Part shown: piece by piece, positions 41,433 to 49,345 of the stretch
Numbering within the stretch: the stretch's first letter is position 1
Layout of the letters: each line of letters begins with the position of its first letter
Assembly (NCBI RefSeq): GCF_900115625.1
Contig: NZ_FOXD01000013.1
Span: 1-64,000, forward strand
Reading direction: 5' to 3'
DNA from: Salibacterium halotolerans
Lineage (GTDB): Bacteria > Bacillota > Bacilli > Bacillales > Marinococcaceae
DNA: 64,000 bases
Notes under the pieces: generated by a model
The model's database searches: none
Seen by the model: the letters and a program-made list of their open reading frames with translations, nothing else
Told to the model about the DNA's origin: nothing
Translations under genes and position numbers: made by a program

Positions 41433-42032
41433 TTAGGAAAGCATCCACTGCAATGCTTTTTTGACATATTCATCCGACGTTAACTGTTCCTGCTGCAGCG
41501 CCGGTTTTACTTTCTCAATTTCTTTTTCACCGTAACCGAGGGCTTTCAATGCTTCAAGGGCTTCCTCAAGCGCTTCATTGAATTCTTCTTCCGTCTGCGC
41601 GTAGAAGAGGGTGCCTGATGTATCATCGTTCATCACGTCCGTCAGTTTGCCTTTCAGATCGAGAATGATCTGCCTGGCTGTTTTCCTTCCCACGCCGGGG
41701 AATTTCACAAGAAAGGTCTCGTTTTCTTCTTCCACCGCCTGCACAACCTGAGCCGGCGCACCGGCAGCCAGCACTGCCAGTGCACCTTTGGGCCCGATGC
41801 CGGACACCTGCAGAAGCTGTTCAAACAGACCCCGCTCTCTTCTTGTCGGAAAGCCGTAGAGCCGCAGTACATCTTCTTTTACATATTGATAAGTGTATAT
41901 GGTGACTTCCTCTTCCTGTCTGTCAAACACAAAAGGATTGGCACAATATATCAGATAGCCGGTATTCCCTACTTCAAGCGTTAAGGTTTCGCGCTCTGTG
42001 TGTACGATAGTTCCCCGCAAAAATTCAATCAA
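41433..42032 (-). CDS. ruvA: Holliday junction branch migration protein RuvA
   Basis: RuvA binds four-way junctions and loads RuvB. The 199-residue protein has an OB fold (MIEFLRGTIVHT), helix-hairpin-helix motifs (LLQVSGIGPKGALAVLA and VKFPGVGRKTARQIILDLKGKL) and a C-terminal RuvB-binding domain. The start is TTG at 42032, seven bases from AGGGA. A four-codon minicistron beginning at an ATG at 42039 overlaps this start out of frame. A promoter and LexA-type box precede the gene. Confidence 0.95.
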   Translation of the reverse strand: MIEFLRGTIVHTERETLTLEVGNTGYLIYCANPFVFDRQEEEVTIYTYQYVKEDVLRLYGFPTRRERGLFEQLLQVSGIGPKGALAVLAAGAPAQVVQAVEEENETFLVKFPGVGRKTARQIILDLKGKLTDVMNDDTSGTLFYAQTEEEFNEALEEALEALKALGYGEKEIEKVKPALQQEQLTSDEYVKKALQWMLS

Positions 42033-42054
42033 CTGTCATTCCCTCTTCTCCTGC

Positions 42055-42068
42055 CGAACATGCTTTCC
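42055..42068 (-). promoter_or_regulatory. LexA/DinR box of ruvAB
   Basis: The site reads CGAACATGCTTTCC on the plus strand and matches CGAACRNRYGTTYC at 13 of 14 positions. ruvAB is a known LexA target in B. subtilis. The box overlaps the expected transcription start. Confidence 0.8.
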
Positions 42069-42072
42069 TTCT

Positions 42073-42081
42073 ATCATAGCA
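42073..42081 (-). promoter_or_regulatory. Extended -10 promoter of ruvAB
   Basis: On the minus strand TGCTATGAT is an extended -10 element placed just upstream of the LexA box. The -35 region (TTTCTA, 17 bases away) is poor. Confidence 0.6.
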
Positions 42082-42106
42082 GAATTGCTGCCGCATAGAA
42101 ACCAGT

Positions 42107-42391
42107 TCATTTGCCGTGTTCGGACCGGCGCAGTGTGATCTCTTCCTGGTTCTGGTCCACAACCTTCCAGTCTTTGTATTTCATCCAGAAATCCGGCATC
42201 GACCAAACCGTTTCCATTTTCTTTTCAGTAACTATCTTTCCATCCGGCATTTCCTGCTCTAGAATCAAGGTGTAGCGGGCCGGTCCCGCTTTGCTGTCAG
42301 ATGAGGAAAACGGCGCTTCGTGGAAACCGGCTGCGGCTGTGACAAACAGTAAAAGGAAACACAACGCCGCCCCTGCTGTTTTTTTATTCAA
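42107..42391 (-). CDS. bofC: Short BofC-like protein (N-terminal BofC domain only)
   Basis: BofC is a forespore protein, exported to the intermembrane space, that restrains sigma-K checkpoint signalling. This 94-residue protein has a signal-like segment (about 5-23) and then the BofC N-domain pattern: ILEQEMPDGKIVTEKKMETV, SMPDFWMKYKDWKVVDQ. It stops where the C-terminal domain of the roughly 170-residue B. subtilis protein begins. The bofC-ruvA-ruvB order is conserved. The start is TTG, seven bases from AGGGGTGG, and that site is buried in a hairpin. It may be a natural short form or a truncation. Confidence 0.78.
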   Translation of the reverse strand: MNKKTAGAALCFLLLFVTAAAGFHEAPFSSSDSKAGPARYTLILEQEMPDGKIVTEKKMETVWSMPDFWMKYKDWKVVDQNQEEITLRRSEHGK

Positions 42392-42400
42392 GACAAATCC

Positions 42401-42441
42401 ACCCCTTTTTTACTGGACAGCGTGCCCGTTCAAAAAGGGGT
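42401..42441 (-). promoter_or_regulatory. Hairpin sequestering the bofC ribosome binding site
   Basis: On the minus strand ACCCCTTTTT (42432-42441) pairs perfectly with AAAAAGGGGT (42401-42410), the bofC Shine-Dalgarno region, across a 21-base loop. The orientation does not suit an intrinsic terminator. A weak forespore sigma-G-like promoter (GAATA 42443-42447, 18 bases, CACGCTG 42418-42424) would start transcripts that lack the left arm. Confidence 0.5.
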
Positions 42442-42453
42442 TTATTCCACGTG

Positions 42454-43203
42454 TCAGGAAAGACGTTCCAGCTGTTCTTCTTCCACTTCAAAATTGTGGT
42501 ACACATTCTGCACGTCATCGTTATCTTCGAGCGCATCGATAAGTTTCATCATCTTCTCCGCATGCTCATCGTTTAAGGCGGTATTCACATCCGGAAACAA
42601 AATGATCTCCGCTTTCGAGAATGTATACCCTTTATCTTCGAGCGCTTTTTTCACTTCCTCGAAATCATCCGGTTCTGTCTGAATATAGAACCAGCTTTCG
42701 TCGGAATCAATTTCTTCGCCTCCCGCTTCAATGGCTTCGAGCGTAAAGGCTTCTTCATCCATTTCTGTGTCCCGTTCAATGATCAGCTGCCCTTTGCGGT
42801 TGAACATGAACGACACACAGCCGTTTTCTCCAAGATTACCGCCATGCTTGGAAAAAGCGTGCCGGACTTCCGATACGGTTCTGTTTTTATTTTCGGTCAG
42901 CGTCTGAACGAGTACCGCTGCACCGCCAGGACCGTAGCCTTCATACGTGAATGCCTCGTAATCTACGGCGCCGCCTTCCCCGGAAGCCTTTTTAATCGTA
43001 CGTTCAATATTGTCCGACGGCACGTTTTCTGCTCTTGCTTTCGTGAGGGCCATACGCAGACGAAGGTTCGTATCGGGATCATCTCCGCTCTCCCGAACCG
43101 CGGCGAATATTTCCTTCGACAGCTTCGTAAATACTTTTGCGCGTTTGGCATCCTGGCTTTCTTTTCTTCGTTTTATGTTATGCCATTTGGAATGTCCTGC
43201 CAT
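42454..43203 (-). CDS. yrbC: YebC/PmpR family protein (YrbC)
   Basis: This 249-residue cytoplasmic protein of the YebC/TACO1 family starts with the invariant MAGHSKWHNIKRRKESQDAK. It also has EGYGPGGAAVLVQTLTEN, the family signature. Members were first described as transcription regulators; recent work links YebC proteins to translation of proline-rich stretches. The ATG has AGGAGG eight bases upstream and a promoter at 43236-43244. Confidence 0.96.
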   Translation of the reverse strand: MAGHSKWHNIKRRKESQDAKRAKVFTKLSKEIFAAVRESGDDPDTNLRLRMALTKARAENVPSDNIERTIKKASGEGGAVDYEAFTYEGYGPGGAAVLVQTLTENKNRTVSEVRHAFSKHGGNLGENGCVSFMFNRKGQLIIERDTEMDEEAFTLEAIEAGGEEIDSDESWFYIQTEPDDFEEVKKALEDKGYTFSKAEIILFPDVNTALNDEHAEKMMKLIDALEDNDDVQNVYHNFEVEEEQLERLS

Positions 43204-43235
43204 TGTTCATTCCTCCTCTTTCTATCCATTTATAA

Positions 43236-43244
43236 AATATAGCA
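43236..43244 (-). promoter_or_regulatory. Promoter of yebC (yrbC)
   Basis: On the minus strand TGCTATATT is an extended -10. An alternative pairing is TTTGCG, 17 bases, TATAAA, using a -10 just downstream. Either places the start some 20-30 bases before the ATG. Confidence 0.5.
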
Positions 43245-43327
43245 TATTCAGCGCAAACATTGAAGGAAGGAGGCATCGCAAAACATATTCATTCCTGTTG
43301 TGCTTATGTGTTTAGACGGTTTCCATA

Positions 43328-43368
43328 ATATAAACAAAGCGCTCCACCTGTAGAAACGGTGGAACGCT
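43328..43368 (-). terminator. Intrinsic terminator of safA-coxA
   Basis: On the minus strand AGCGTTCCACC pairs with GGTGGAGCGCT (one G-U) around nine bases. A T-rich tail TTTGTTTATATT follows. Confidence 0.8.
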
Positions 43369-43378
43369 CTGTATTCTG

Positions 43379-44104
43379 TCAGCTGTTTTCAAAAGGTCTT
43401 CTTGCTGCATTGCCGATGTCGTTGATCATGTTGTTGATGGTGTCCCCGGCTTCATTAAGTCCGGTACCATTTTCCATATCATTTGCGAGCTGCTGGATGT
43501 CGCCGAATTTCTCGGAGTCGAACGTGACGTGTACATTTTTATTCTGCATTTTGGATTTCACACGGCTTTTGACTTTACCGGCAAGCTGTTCTGCTTTTTT
43601 GCCTTCTTCCGGTGTGTCAATGCCAAGTACAACGTCTTGTCCACGAACAATCGCACGGGCGTCATCGATACCTTCCATGCCTTCCACCTGTTTCTCAATG
43701 TTCGATGCCTGTCCGTTGTTTCCATCTGCACTGCCGTTATTATTCATGTTTTGATTATCAGCAGTGTTATCAGCGCCGCCATCATTGACATTCTGGGAAT
43801 TAAGCATGCCGCGTTCGCCTACCATGCCGGGGCGGTCCCCGATCTGACCACGGTACCCGTTATTATTATTGTTGTTGTTACGTCCATACGTTCCGGCACC
43901 ACGCCGCATCTGGTCATCTTCGGTCATCATATCCGTCATCGGCCCTTCTCCGCGGCGGCCGGCCTGGTCATTGTACCCGGTTTGGTCGTAGTTTGTGTTG
44001 TACCGGTTTGGTGCAGCACCCTGGTTCTCTTCGGCATTGCCGCATCCGGTGAAACCACCGGCGATAATCGCGCAGGCTGTCAATGTTATCGCTGTTTTCT
44101 TCAT
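43379..44104 (-). CDS. coxA: Spore cortex-type lipoprotein CoxA (YhcN/YlaJ family)
   Basis: This 241-residue lipoprotein has a signal peptide (about 1-18) with lipobox FTGC. A low-complexity Asn/Gly/Gln-rich middle includes a run of seven Asn. The C-terminal YhcN/YlaJ domain (IEKQVEGMEGIDDARAIVRG, VVLGIDTPEE, VHVTFDSEKF) follows. In B. subtilis the gene after safA is coxA (yrbB), a spore-cortex-associated member of this family, and the same pairing is seen here. AAAGGAGGT precedes the ATG at 44104. Confidence 0.85.
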   Translation of the reverse strand: MKKTAITLTACAIIAGGFTGCGNAEENQGAAPNRYNTNYDQTGYNDQAGRRGEGPMTDMMTEDDQMRRGAGTYGRNNNNNNNGYRGQIGDRPGMVGERGMLNSQNVNDGGADNTADNQNMNNNGSADGNNGQASNIEKQVEGMEGIDDARAIVRGQDVVLGIDTPEEGKKAEQLAGKVKSRVKSKMQNKNVHVTFDSEKFGDIQQLANDMENGTGLNEAGDTINNMINDIGNAARRPFENS

Positions 44105-44197
44105 GAAAAAACCTCCTTTCACCCGTTAGTTTGGTTCAAGGAGGCGATTTTACACTGTCATTTAGAGGTAATAACGGCAGTACTTTACCGCACTTTT

Positions 44198-45151
44198 TTA
44201 TTGATGCGGCACAAAAGGATTCATCCACGGTGAATACGGGCCGCTGCCGAATGATTCCGGTCCTTCTTCATAACCTGAAGGGCTTTCGGTATATTGATTT
44301 CTGTCTTCTGCATCCCGTTTTTTACCGGGGCTGTTTTCATTTGCAGCGGGCATCATGCCGGCCGGCGGCATCCCATTCGCCGGACTGTGCTGCGGCATCC
44401 ATCCCATTTCCATACCATTTGACGAAGGTGGCATGGGCATACCCGGCATCTGCTGGGAGGGTCCCATAGGCGGCATCTGCTGTGGCATCTGCTGCATGTC
44501 CGGACCGGAGCACGGGGATGACATAACAGGAGAGAAAGAATGGGAATGTACCGGTCCGGGCGGAGGACAAGGCGCCATAACCGGGACAACCGGAACATAG
44601 CTGCACGGCCCCTGCGGCATCATGCCCTCCATGTTTCCTTTTGCCATATGAGTGTTTGCTGCAGCTGGATCAGGCTGCATTTTGGGCGGCTTCGTCTGGG
44701 ACGGCATGACGTCTTCCGGTTTTTTCGGACCGCTCTTCGATGAGGGGGATTCCGCTTTTTTCTGTTGTTCATTCTGTTTTTCTTTTTCCGCCTGCTGGTA
44801 AAAATGGACATTCATGTTGTAATGATTTTCTTCCGACGAAGGGACGTTGGGATAACTTGGCATCGGAGCGGGCTGATACATGGGTGGAACATTCGATTCC
44901 CCGCTTGCAGGCTGCTTCGTGTTTTCTTTCATCGTCTCTTCTTTTTGCTGGGTTTCTTTAGGCTGACCGGACTTAGGGCTTTCCTTTTTCACGTGTACAC
45001 TTTTTGCCGGTATTTTTATTTTCATTCCTGGCATGATTTGATCCGGGTCCGCCAAATGATGATTCACCTGTTTAATTTCTTCGAAAGAAACATTATACTG
45101 CTGCGCCAGCTTCCACAAGGTATCCCCTTTTTGTGCAATATAAATCTGCAT
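44198..45151 (-). CDS. safA: Spore coat assembly protein SafA
   Basis: SafA is a morphogenetic hub for the inner spore coat. The 317-residue protein has an N-terminal LysM domain (IYIAQKGDTLWKLAQQYNVS to GMKIKIPAK). A charged linker and a long low-complexity tail rich in Met, Pro, Gln, Ser and Gly follow. The LysM start closely matches B. subtilis SafA, and coxA follows as expected. AAGGAGG precedes the ATG. The repeats make the tail evolve quickly, so length differs between species. Confidence 0.92.
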   Translation of the reverse strand: MQIYIAQKGDTLWKLAQQYNVSFEEIKQVNHHLADPDQIMPGMKIKIPAKSVHVKKESPKSGQPKETQQKEETMKENTKQPASGESNVPPMYQPAPMPSYPNVPSSEENHYNMNVHFYQQAEKEKQNEQQKKAESPSSKSGPKKPEDVMPSQTKPPKMQPDPAAANTHMAKGNMEGMMPQGPCSYVPVVPVMAPCPPPGPVHSHSFSPVMSSPCSGPDMQQMPQQMPPMGPSQQMPGMPMPPSSNGMEMGWMPQHSPANGMPPAGMMPAANENSPGKKRDAEDRNQYTESPSGYEEGPESFGSGPYSPWMNPFVPHQ

Positions 45152-45241
45152 GTTTTTCCTCCTTCACTTTTCATCCAAAAATGTTGCTCTGCTTCCTCTT
45201 CCGCATGTTTAAAGCTTTTTTCGAACGTCTTATCTACAGCA

Positions 45242-45270
45242 AGCATATGCCGCAAAAATAACGGTTATGC
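45242..45270 (-). promoter_or_regulatory. Candidate sigma-E promoter of safA
   Basis: On the minus strand GCATAAC (45264-45270) and CATATGCT (45242-45249), 14 bases apart, resemble sigma-E boxes. The -10 has several matches to CATACAnT. safA is sigma-E dependent in B. subtilis. The match is partial. Confidence 0.42.
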
Positions 45271-45288
45271 ACAAATACCGGGCGCGGC

Positions 45289-45317
45289 TGTTCATACCGC
45301 CGTCTTTGCTGTAAAAT
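45289..45317 (+). promoter_or_regulatory. Candidate niaR promoter
   Basis: TGTTCA (45289-45294), 17 bases and TAAAAT (45312-45317). The -35 is weak and the -10 good. It lies 34 bases before the niaR ATG. Confidence 0.4.
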
Positions 45318-45350
45318 GAGAGCCAGATTGACGTAATGGAGGAAACGGCA

Positions 45351-45893
45351 ATGGGAAATCAATCCGATAAAATACCGGGCCAAAAGCGCAGGTCCCTGAT
45401 TTTAGAGTGGCTGCAGGAGACGTCAAAACCAATAACAGGAAAAGATCTGGCGGAGCGGACCAACGTCAGCCGGCAGGTCATTGTTCAGGATATATCCCTG
45501 CTGAAAGCGAAGAATCACCCCATCCTTGCGACATCGCAGGGGTATGTCATCTTTTCAGAGCCAGAGCAGGATCAAATCCGGCGGCAGATTGCCTGCTTTC
45601 ATTCTTCGGATTTAGACAGGACCGAAGAAGAGCTGAACATTATGGTCGACCACGGCGCCCGGGTGATCGATGTATCGATTGAGCATCCTTTCTACGGCGA
45701 CATCTCCGCCCCGCTGATGCTCTCCAGCCGCCGCGATGTAAAAAAATTTGTTGAAAGTCTCAACGATACCAACGCCCCGCTGCTCTCTGAATTAACCGAT
45801 GGGACGCATCTGCATACAGTAGAAGCAGGATCAGATACTGTTATCGAAGAAATCAAGCAGGCGCTTCATCAAAGCGGCTTCTTACTCGTATAG
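45351..45893 (+). CDS. niaR: NAD biosynthesis repressor NiaR (YrxA/NadR)
   Basis: NiaR represses NAD synthesis genes when niacin is present. The 180-residue protein has an N-terminal HTH (LILEWLQETSKPITGKDLAE, NVSRQVIVQDISLLK) and a C-terminal 3H domain with IEHPFYGDISAPL and DGTHLHTVEAG, which bind metal and nicotinate. The ATG at 45351 lies eight bases after GGAGG; the in-frame ATG at 45336 precedes that site and is rejected. In B. subtilis it sits beside nad genes; none are adjacent here. Confidence 0.93.
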   Translation: MGNQSDKIPGQKRRSLILEWLQETSKPITGKDLAERTNVSRQVIVQDISLLKAKNHPILATSQGYVIFSEPEQDQIRRQIACFHSSDLDRTEEELNIMVDHGARVIDVSIEHPFYGDISAPLMLSSRRDVKKFVESLNDTNAPLLSELTDGTHLHTVEAGSDTVIEEIKQALHQSGFLLV

Positions 45894-45929
45894 CCCTTCC
45901 CCTCTCATCTCCGGCGGTTGACGGCATGC

Positions 45930-45968
45930 AAAGAGCTGTCCCTTATTTTGGGGACAGCTCTTTGTTTT
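45930..45968 (+). terminator. Terminator of niaR, overlapping the pheA 3' end
   Basis: AAAGAGCTGTCCC and GGGACAGCTCTTT form a perfect 13-pair stem, followed by TTTGTTTT on the plus strand. The pheA stop codon lies in the loop. Confidence 0.85.
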
Positions 45969-46833
45969 CGGTATTTTCTGTTTCAGAAGAGACGAGGCAT
46001 GGGTAGCTTCCAAGCACCCGGACGCCGCAGCCGAGTGCTTCCACTTCAGCAATGACCCCGGGCAGCAGCACATCATCCATCTCTTTTTCTACATCAATGA
46101 CGAAAAAGTAATTCCCGATACCGGTCTTCATCGGTCTCGATTCGATTTTCGTCAAATTGAGCTTTCTCCAGGAAAACGCCGACAACACTTGATGAAGAGC
46201 GCCGGAATAATCCGATGGCAGTGTGATGACCATCGTCGTCTTATGTTTTGCCGCTTCTTTTCGTTCCAGAACATTTTTTAAATCGGAGACTAATACAAAG
46301 CGGGTATGATTGTTGCCGTAATCGTGAATATTCTTTCTAGCCGGAATCAATTCGTACGTCTCGGCGGCCAGAAGGTTGGCCACAGCGGCAGCACGCCATT
46401 CCGGATGTTCCTGCAATTCCTGAGCGGCCGCACTTGTCGAATTCGTGTAGTGAATGGCTGCGTTCGGCAGCTCACGCCGAATAAACTCATGACACTGCGC
46501 GATCGCCTGCGGATGGGAATAAACATCGGTTATCTGCTCCAGATTTATTTCCTGGTCCGGATGAACGAGCAAATGCTGTTCAATCGGCACCGTCACCTCT
46601 GCTGTAATCGGCAGTTCATGTTTGTGAATCAAATGATCGAGTGTCATATTAACGGATCCTTCAATCGCATTTTCAAGTGGAACGACCGCTGCGTCCACCT
46701 CATGCTCCGCAGCCGCTTCCATACAGGAAGGTATTGTCGGAAAAGAGTTGCGCTCACTGTCCGGCATCACTGCCTTTGCCGCTGCTTCCGTAAACGACCC
46801 TTGCGGACCAAGATAGCCAACCTTCATTGTCAT
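45943..46833 (-). CDS. pheA: Prephenate dehydratase
   Basis: PheA converts prephenate to phenylpyruvate in phenylalanine synthesis. The 296-residue protein has the catalytic region (GYLGPQGSFTEAAA, PLENAIEGSV, NHTRFVLV) and a C-terminal ACT domain for phenylalanine feedback (with LTKIESRPMKT). GGGGAG precedes the ATG at 46833. It follows the ACT-domain gene pheB and obgE, as in B. subtilis. Confidence 0.96.
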   Translation of the reverse strand: MTMKVGYLGPQGSFTEAAAKAVMPDSERNSFPTIPSCMEAAAEHEVDAAVVPLENAIEGSVNMTLDHLIHKHELPITAEVTVPIEQHLLVHPDQEINLEQITDVYSHPQAIAQCHEFIRRELPNAAIHYTNSTSAAAQELQEHPEWRAAAVANLLAAETYELIPARKNIHDYGNNHTRFVLVSDLKNVLERKEAAKHKTTMVITLPSDYSGALHQVLSAFSWRKLNLTKIESRPMKTGIGNYFFVIDVEKEMDDVLLPGVIAEVEALGCGVRVLGSYPCLVSSETENTENKELSPK

Positions 46834-46872
46834 ATCGAACTCCCCACTCCTTACTGTGAACTGAACTTATTT

Positions 46873-47325
46873 CTATAACGATCCAGAACCGACAATTTCC
46901 ACATGCTCCACCGCGTCCATTCTCTCCAGACGCTGCACGAGCGACCGGATTTCCATCCGAAGAGCTGACGTGTCGATCGTGAGCGTTACATTCGCTCTTC
47001 CCTGCAGCGGGATCGTCTGATTGATCGTCAGCACGTTGGACTTTGCATGAGCCACTTCCTGCAGCAGATTGGAAAGCGAACCGGATATGTCTGTCAGTTG
47101 AATCGAAAGCGTAATGATCTCTTCTTTAATGACGGTGTGAAAAGGAAAAATAGCGTCTCTGTATTTGTAAAACGCACTTCTGCTTAAATTAACAGACTGG
47201 ACTGCATCTGCCACTTTCTGCTTTTTCCCGCTTTCAAGCAGCGATTTAGCCTCCAGTGTTTTCTGCATCGCATCCGTCAGCATATCCTGTCTGACCAAAT
47301 AAAAGTTGTCGATTTTCTCTGTCAT
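46873..47325 (-). CDS. pheB: ACT domain protein PheB (YszB)
   Basis: This 150-residue protein has an N-terminal helix-turn-helix-like region (KVADAVQSVNLSRSAFYKYRD) and a C-terminal ACT domain (IITLSIQLTDISGSLSNLLQ). B. subtilis PheB lies in the same obg-pheB-pheA operon; it was once thought to be chorismate mutase, and its true role is uncertain. GGTGGTGA precedes the ATG. Confidence 0.93.
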   Translation of the reverse strand: MTEKIDNFYLVRQDMLTDAMQKTLEAKSLLESGKKQKVADAVQSVNLSRSAFYKYRDAIFPFHTVIKEEIITLSIQLTDISGSLSNLLQEVAHAKSNVLTINQTIPLQGRANVTLTIDTSALRMEIRSLVQRLERMDAVEHVEIVGSGSL

Positions 47326-47377
47326 CCGTTCACCACCAGCCGGATTAAAAGTAACATAACCGGTCTTCTGTTATCCT

Positions 47378-48658
47378 TTATTCAATAAACTCAAATTCGA
47401 AATCAAGCAGACGAACCGTGTCGCCGTCTTCGGCCCCTCTCTTCCGCAGCGCTTCATCGATTCCCATCTGCCGCATCTTCCGGGAGAATCGATTAATTGA
47501 ATCATCCTTTGACATATCCGTCATTTTAAAGATTTTCTCAATTTCGGCTCCGGAGATCTCAAATGCCCCGTCATCGGCACGGGTAATCGTAAATGGTGAT
47601 TCCGGCTTTTGATAACGGTACACCACTTTTGATTCTTCCTGTTCTTCATACAACGGAAACTCCGGTGTCTGTTCCAGAAATTCGGCTGTTTCTCTCAGCA
47701 TATTGGTCAATCCCCCTTTTGTGAGGGAAGACACAGGGTACACACTTACGTCGTCAGGCACCTTTTCCCGGAACGCAGCAAGATTCTCGTCCGCACCCGG
47801 CATGTCCATCTTATTGGCCGCGATAATCTGTGGACGTTCCAGCAGGCGCATATTGTACTGTCTCAACTCTTCGTTAATCGTCTCATAATCCTCAAACGGG
47901 TCTCTTCCTTCGAACCCGGACATATCGACGACGTGGATAATGACTCTCGTCCGTTCAATATGACGGAGAAACTGCTGCCCGAGCCCTGTTCCTTCATGCG
48001 CTCCTTCAATGAGTCCCGGAAGATCGGCCATGACAAAGCTGCTTCCATTGTCACTTTCCACCACACCGAGGTTGGGCTGAATCGTAGTAAAATGGTAATC
48101 CCCGATTTTAGGTTTGGCCGCCGAAACGACCGACAGCAGCGTGGATTTACCGACACTTGGAAATCCGACAAGGCCGGCATCGGCAAGCAGCTTCAGCTCC
48201 AGTTCAATGTTGCGCTCCAGTGCCGGTTCTCCGTTTTCTTTAATTTCCGGCGCGGGATTGGCCGGAGTAGTAAACCGGGTATTCCCTTTACCGCCTCTTC
48301 CTCCGCGGACAGCAGTGAAACGTTCCTTGTGTGTTGTTAAGTCGGCGATGACATCCCCGGTGTCACTGTCTCGTAACGTCGTACCCGGAGGTACATATAT
48401 AACAAGGTCTTCTGCGTTTTTTCCATGCTGGTTTTTGGAACGGCCGTCTTCTCCCCGTTTTGCTTTAAAATGCTTTTGATACCTGAAATCCATCAGTGTC
48501 CGAAGTCCTTCATCCACTTCAAAAACAATGTCGCCACCTCTGCCGCCGTCCCCGCCGGCCGGTCCGCCGTCCGGGACGTAGGCTTCACGACGGAATGCCA
48601 CCATTCCGTCTCCGCCGTCACCAGCTTTCACGTATATTTTCACTTTATCTATAAACAT
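47378..48658 (-). CDS. obg: GTPase ObgE/CgtA
   Basis: Obg is an essential GTPase in 50S ribosome assembly that also affects the general stress response and sporulation start. The 426-residue protein has the glycine-rich Obg fold (about 1-157), a G domain with GFPSVGKST (165-173), [10 protein letters not shown] and NKMD, and a C-terminal OCT domain. Two adjacent ATG codons exist; the second (48658) has better spacing to GAGGTG and matches family starts. It is cotranscribed with spo0B. Confidence 0.97.
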   Translation of the reverse strand: MFIDKVKIYVKAGDGGDGMVAFRREAYVPDGGPAGGDGGRGGDIVFEVDEGLRTLMDFRYQKHFKAKRGEDGRSKNQHGKNAEDLVIYVPPGTTLRDSDTGDVIADLTTHKERFTAVRGGRGGKGNTRFTTPANPAPEIKENGEPALERNIELELKLLADAGLVGFPSVGKSTLLSVVSAAKPKIGDYHFTTIQPNLGVVESDNGSSFVMADLPGLIEGAHEGTGLGQQFLRHIERTRVIIHVVDMSGFEGRDPFEDYETINEELRQYNMRLLERPQIIAANKMDMPGADENLAAFREKVPDDVSVYPVSSLTKGGLTNMLRETAEFLEQTPEFPLYEEQEESKVVYRYQKPESPFTITRADDGAFEISGAEIEKIFKMTDMSKDDSINRFSRKMRQMGIDEALRKRGAEDGDTVRLLDFEFEFIE

Positions 48659-48667
48659 CATGTCACC

Positions 48668-49198
48668 TCATTTACTTTTCAATACGAAGACTAATTCCTT
48701 TTCATTCCAGATAACGTGGTCAATGCGGCACCGGCCGGTTTCTGCATACATCGAAAGCCAGTTCCCAAGATCAGTACTGTGGTCCATACTGCCCTGAAAG
48801 TCAAATTCAATATAGGGGTCTTGTTCTGTATGAATCGTAATCAGCAGATGATTGTCCCGGCCCGGACAGGCAGCCGCATCGAGTTCACGTGTAAACGAGG
48901 AGATAATTTCGTGCCAGCATTCCTCCAGGTCTGAACAATTCCGGGCTTCTCCGGCAACTTCCATGTCGAGAGAAAACCGGTGTGGTTCCCAGTTGAACGA
49001 CAGCAGAAAAAGAGCCGTCTTCGGTACCTGCAGGCGCGTCAGCCGGCTGGCGTGCTCGGATCTCTGTATCGTTTCATTTAGTATTTCCTCCACCCGGTCC
49101 GTCCGGTTCAGGGAAAGATTTCCTTTTATAATCTGAATAATATTCACCCAGTCATGTCTTGCATGCCTTAGAATATCCAATTGCCTGCGTTCATCCAA
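48668..49198 (-). CDS. spo0B: Sporulation initiation phosphotransferase Spo0B
   Basis: Spo0B passes phosphate from Spo0F to Spo0A. The 176-residue protein has the phosphorylated helix LRHARHDWVNIIQIIKGNLSL, split around His15, which corresponds to His30 of B. subtilis. A degenerate ATPase-like domain follows. The ribosome binding site is poor (GGAG 14 bases before the ATG). obg follows directly, as in B. subtilis. The ribosomal genes rplU-ysxB-rpmA that normally precede spo0B are absent here. Confidence 0.9.
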   Translation of the reverse strand: MDERRQLDILRHARHDWVNIIQIIKGNLSLNRTDRVEEILNETIQRSEHASRLTRLQVPKTALFLLSFNWEPHRFSLDMEVAGEARNCSDLEECWHEIISSFTRELDAAACPGRDNHLLITIHTEQDPYIEFDFQGSMDHSTDLGNWLSMYAETGRCRIDHVIWNEKELVFVLKSK

Positions 49199-49240
49199 TC
49201 GTTTTACACTCCTGCTCTGCCGTAGTCGAAGGTATAGTTT

Positions 49241-49249
49241 ATTGTATCA
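49241..49249 (-). promoter_or_regulatory. Extended -10 promoter of spo0B-obg
   Basis: On the minus strand TGATACAAT is an extended -10. The -35 (ATGCTG, 17 bases) is poor. The start would be about 35 bases before spo0B. Confidence 0.5.
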
Positions 49250-49275
49250 TACCGAGTTTCTTTCAGCATCATTAT

Positions 49276-49304
49276 GCATAATTTGAACAGAAGCGGTCAC
49301 ACTA
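49276..49304 (+). promoter_or_regulatory. Forespore-type (sigma-F/sigma-G) promoter of the Gln-rich gene
   Basis: GCATA (49276-49280) fits the -35 of both forespore sigma factors. CACACTA (49298-49304), 17 bases on, matches six of seven sigma-G -10 positions. GGTCACACTA (49295-49304) matches all defined sigma-F -10 positions, with a 14-base spacer, one shorter than at rsfA. Confidence 0.6.
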
Positions 49305-49345
49305 CGTAATGCTCCACTAAATCCACAATCATGGAGGGATTTAAG

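Noticed and set aside
43379-45151. Assembly or horizontal-transfer origin for the low-complexity genes
   Set aside because: safA and coxA are normally low-complexity and sit in conserved order, so no transfer needs to be invoked.
45064-45255. Minus-strand 63-codon frame overlapping the safA start
   Set aside because: It lacks a ribosome site and overlaps the LysM coding region of safA in another frame; a promoter region is more likely.
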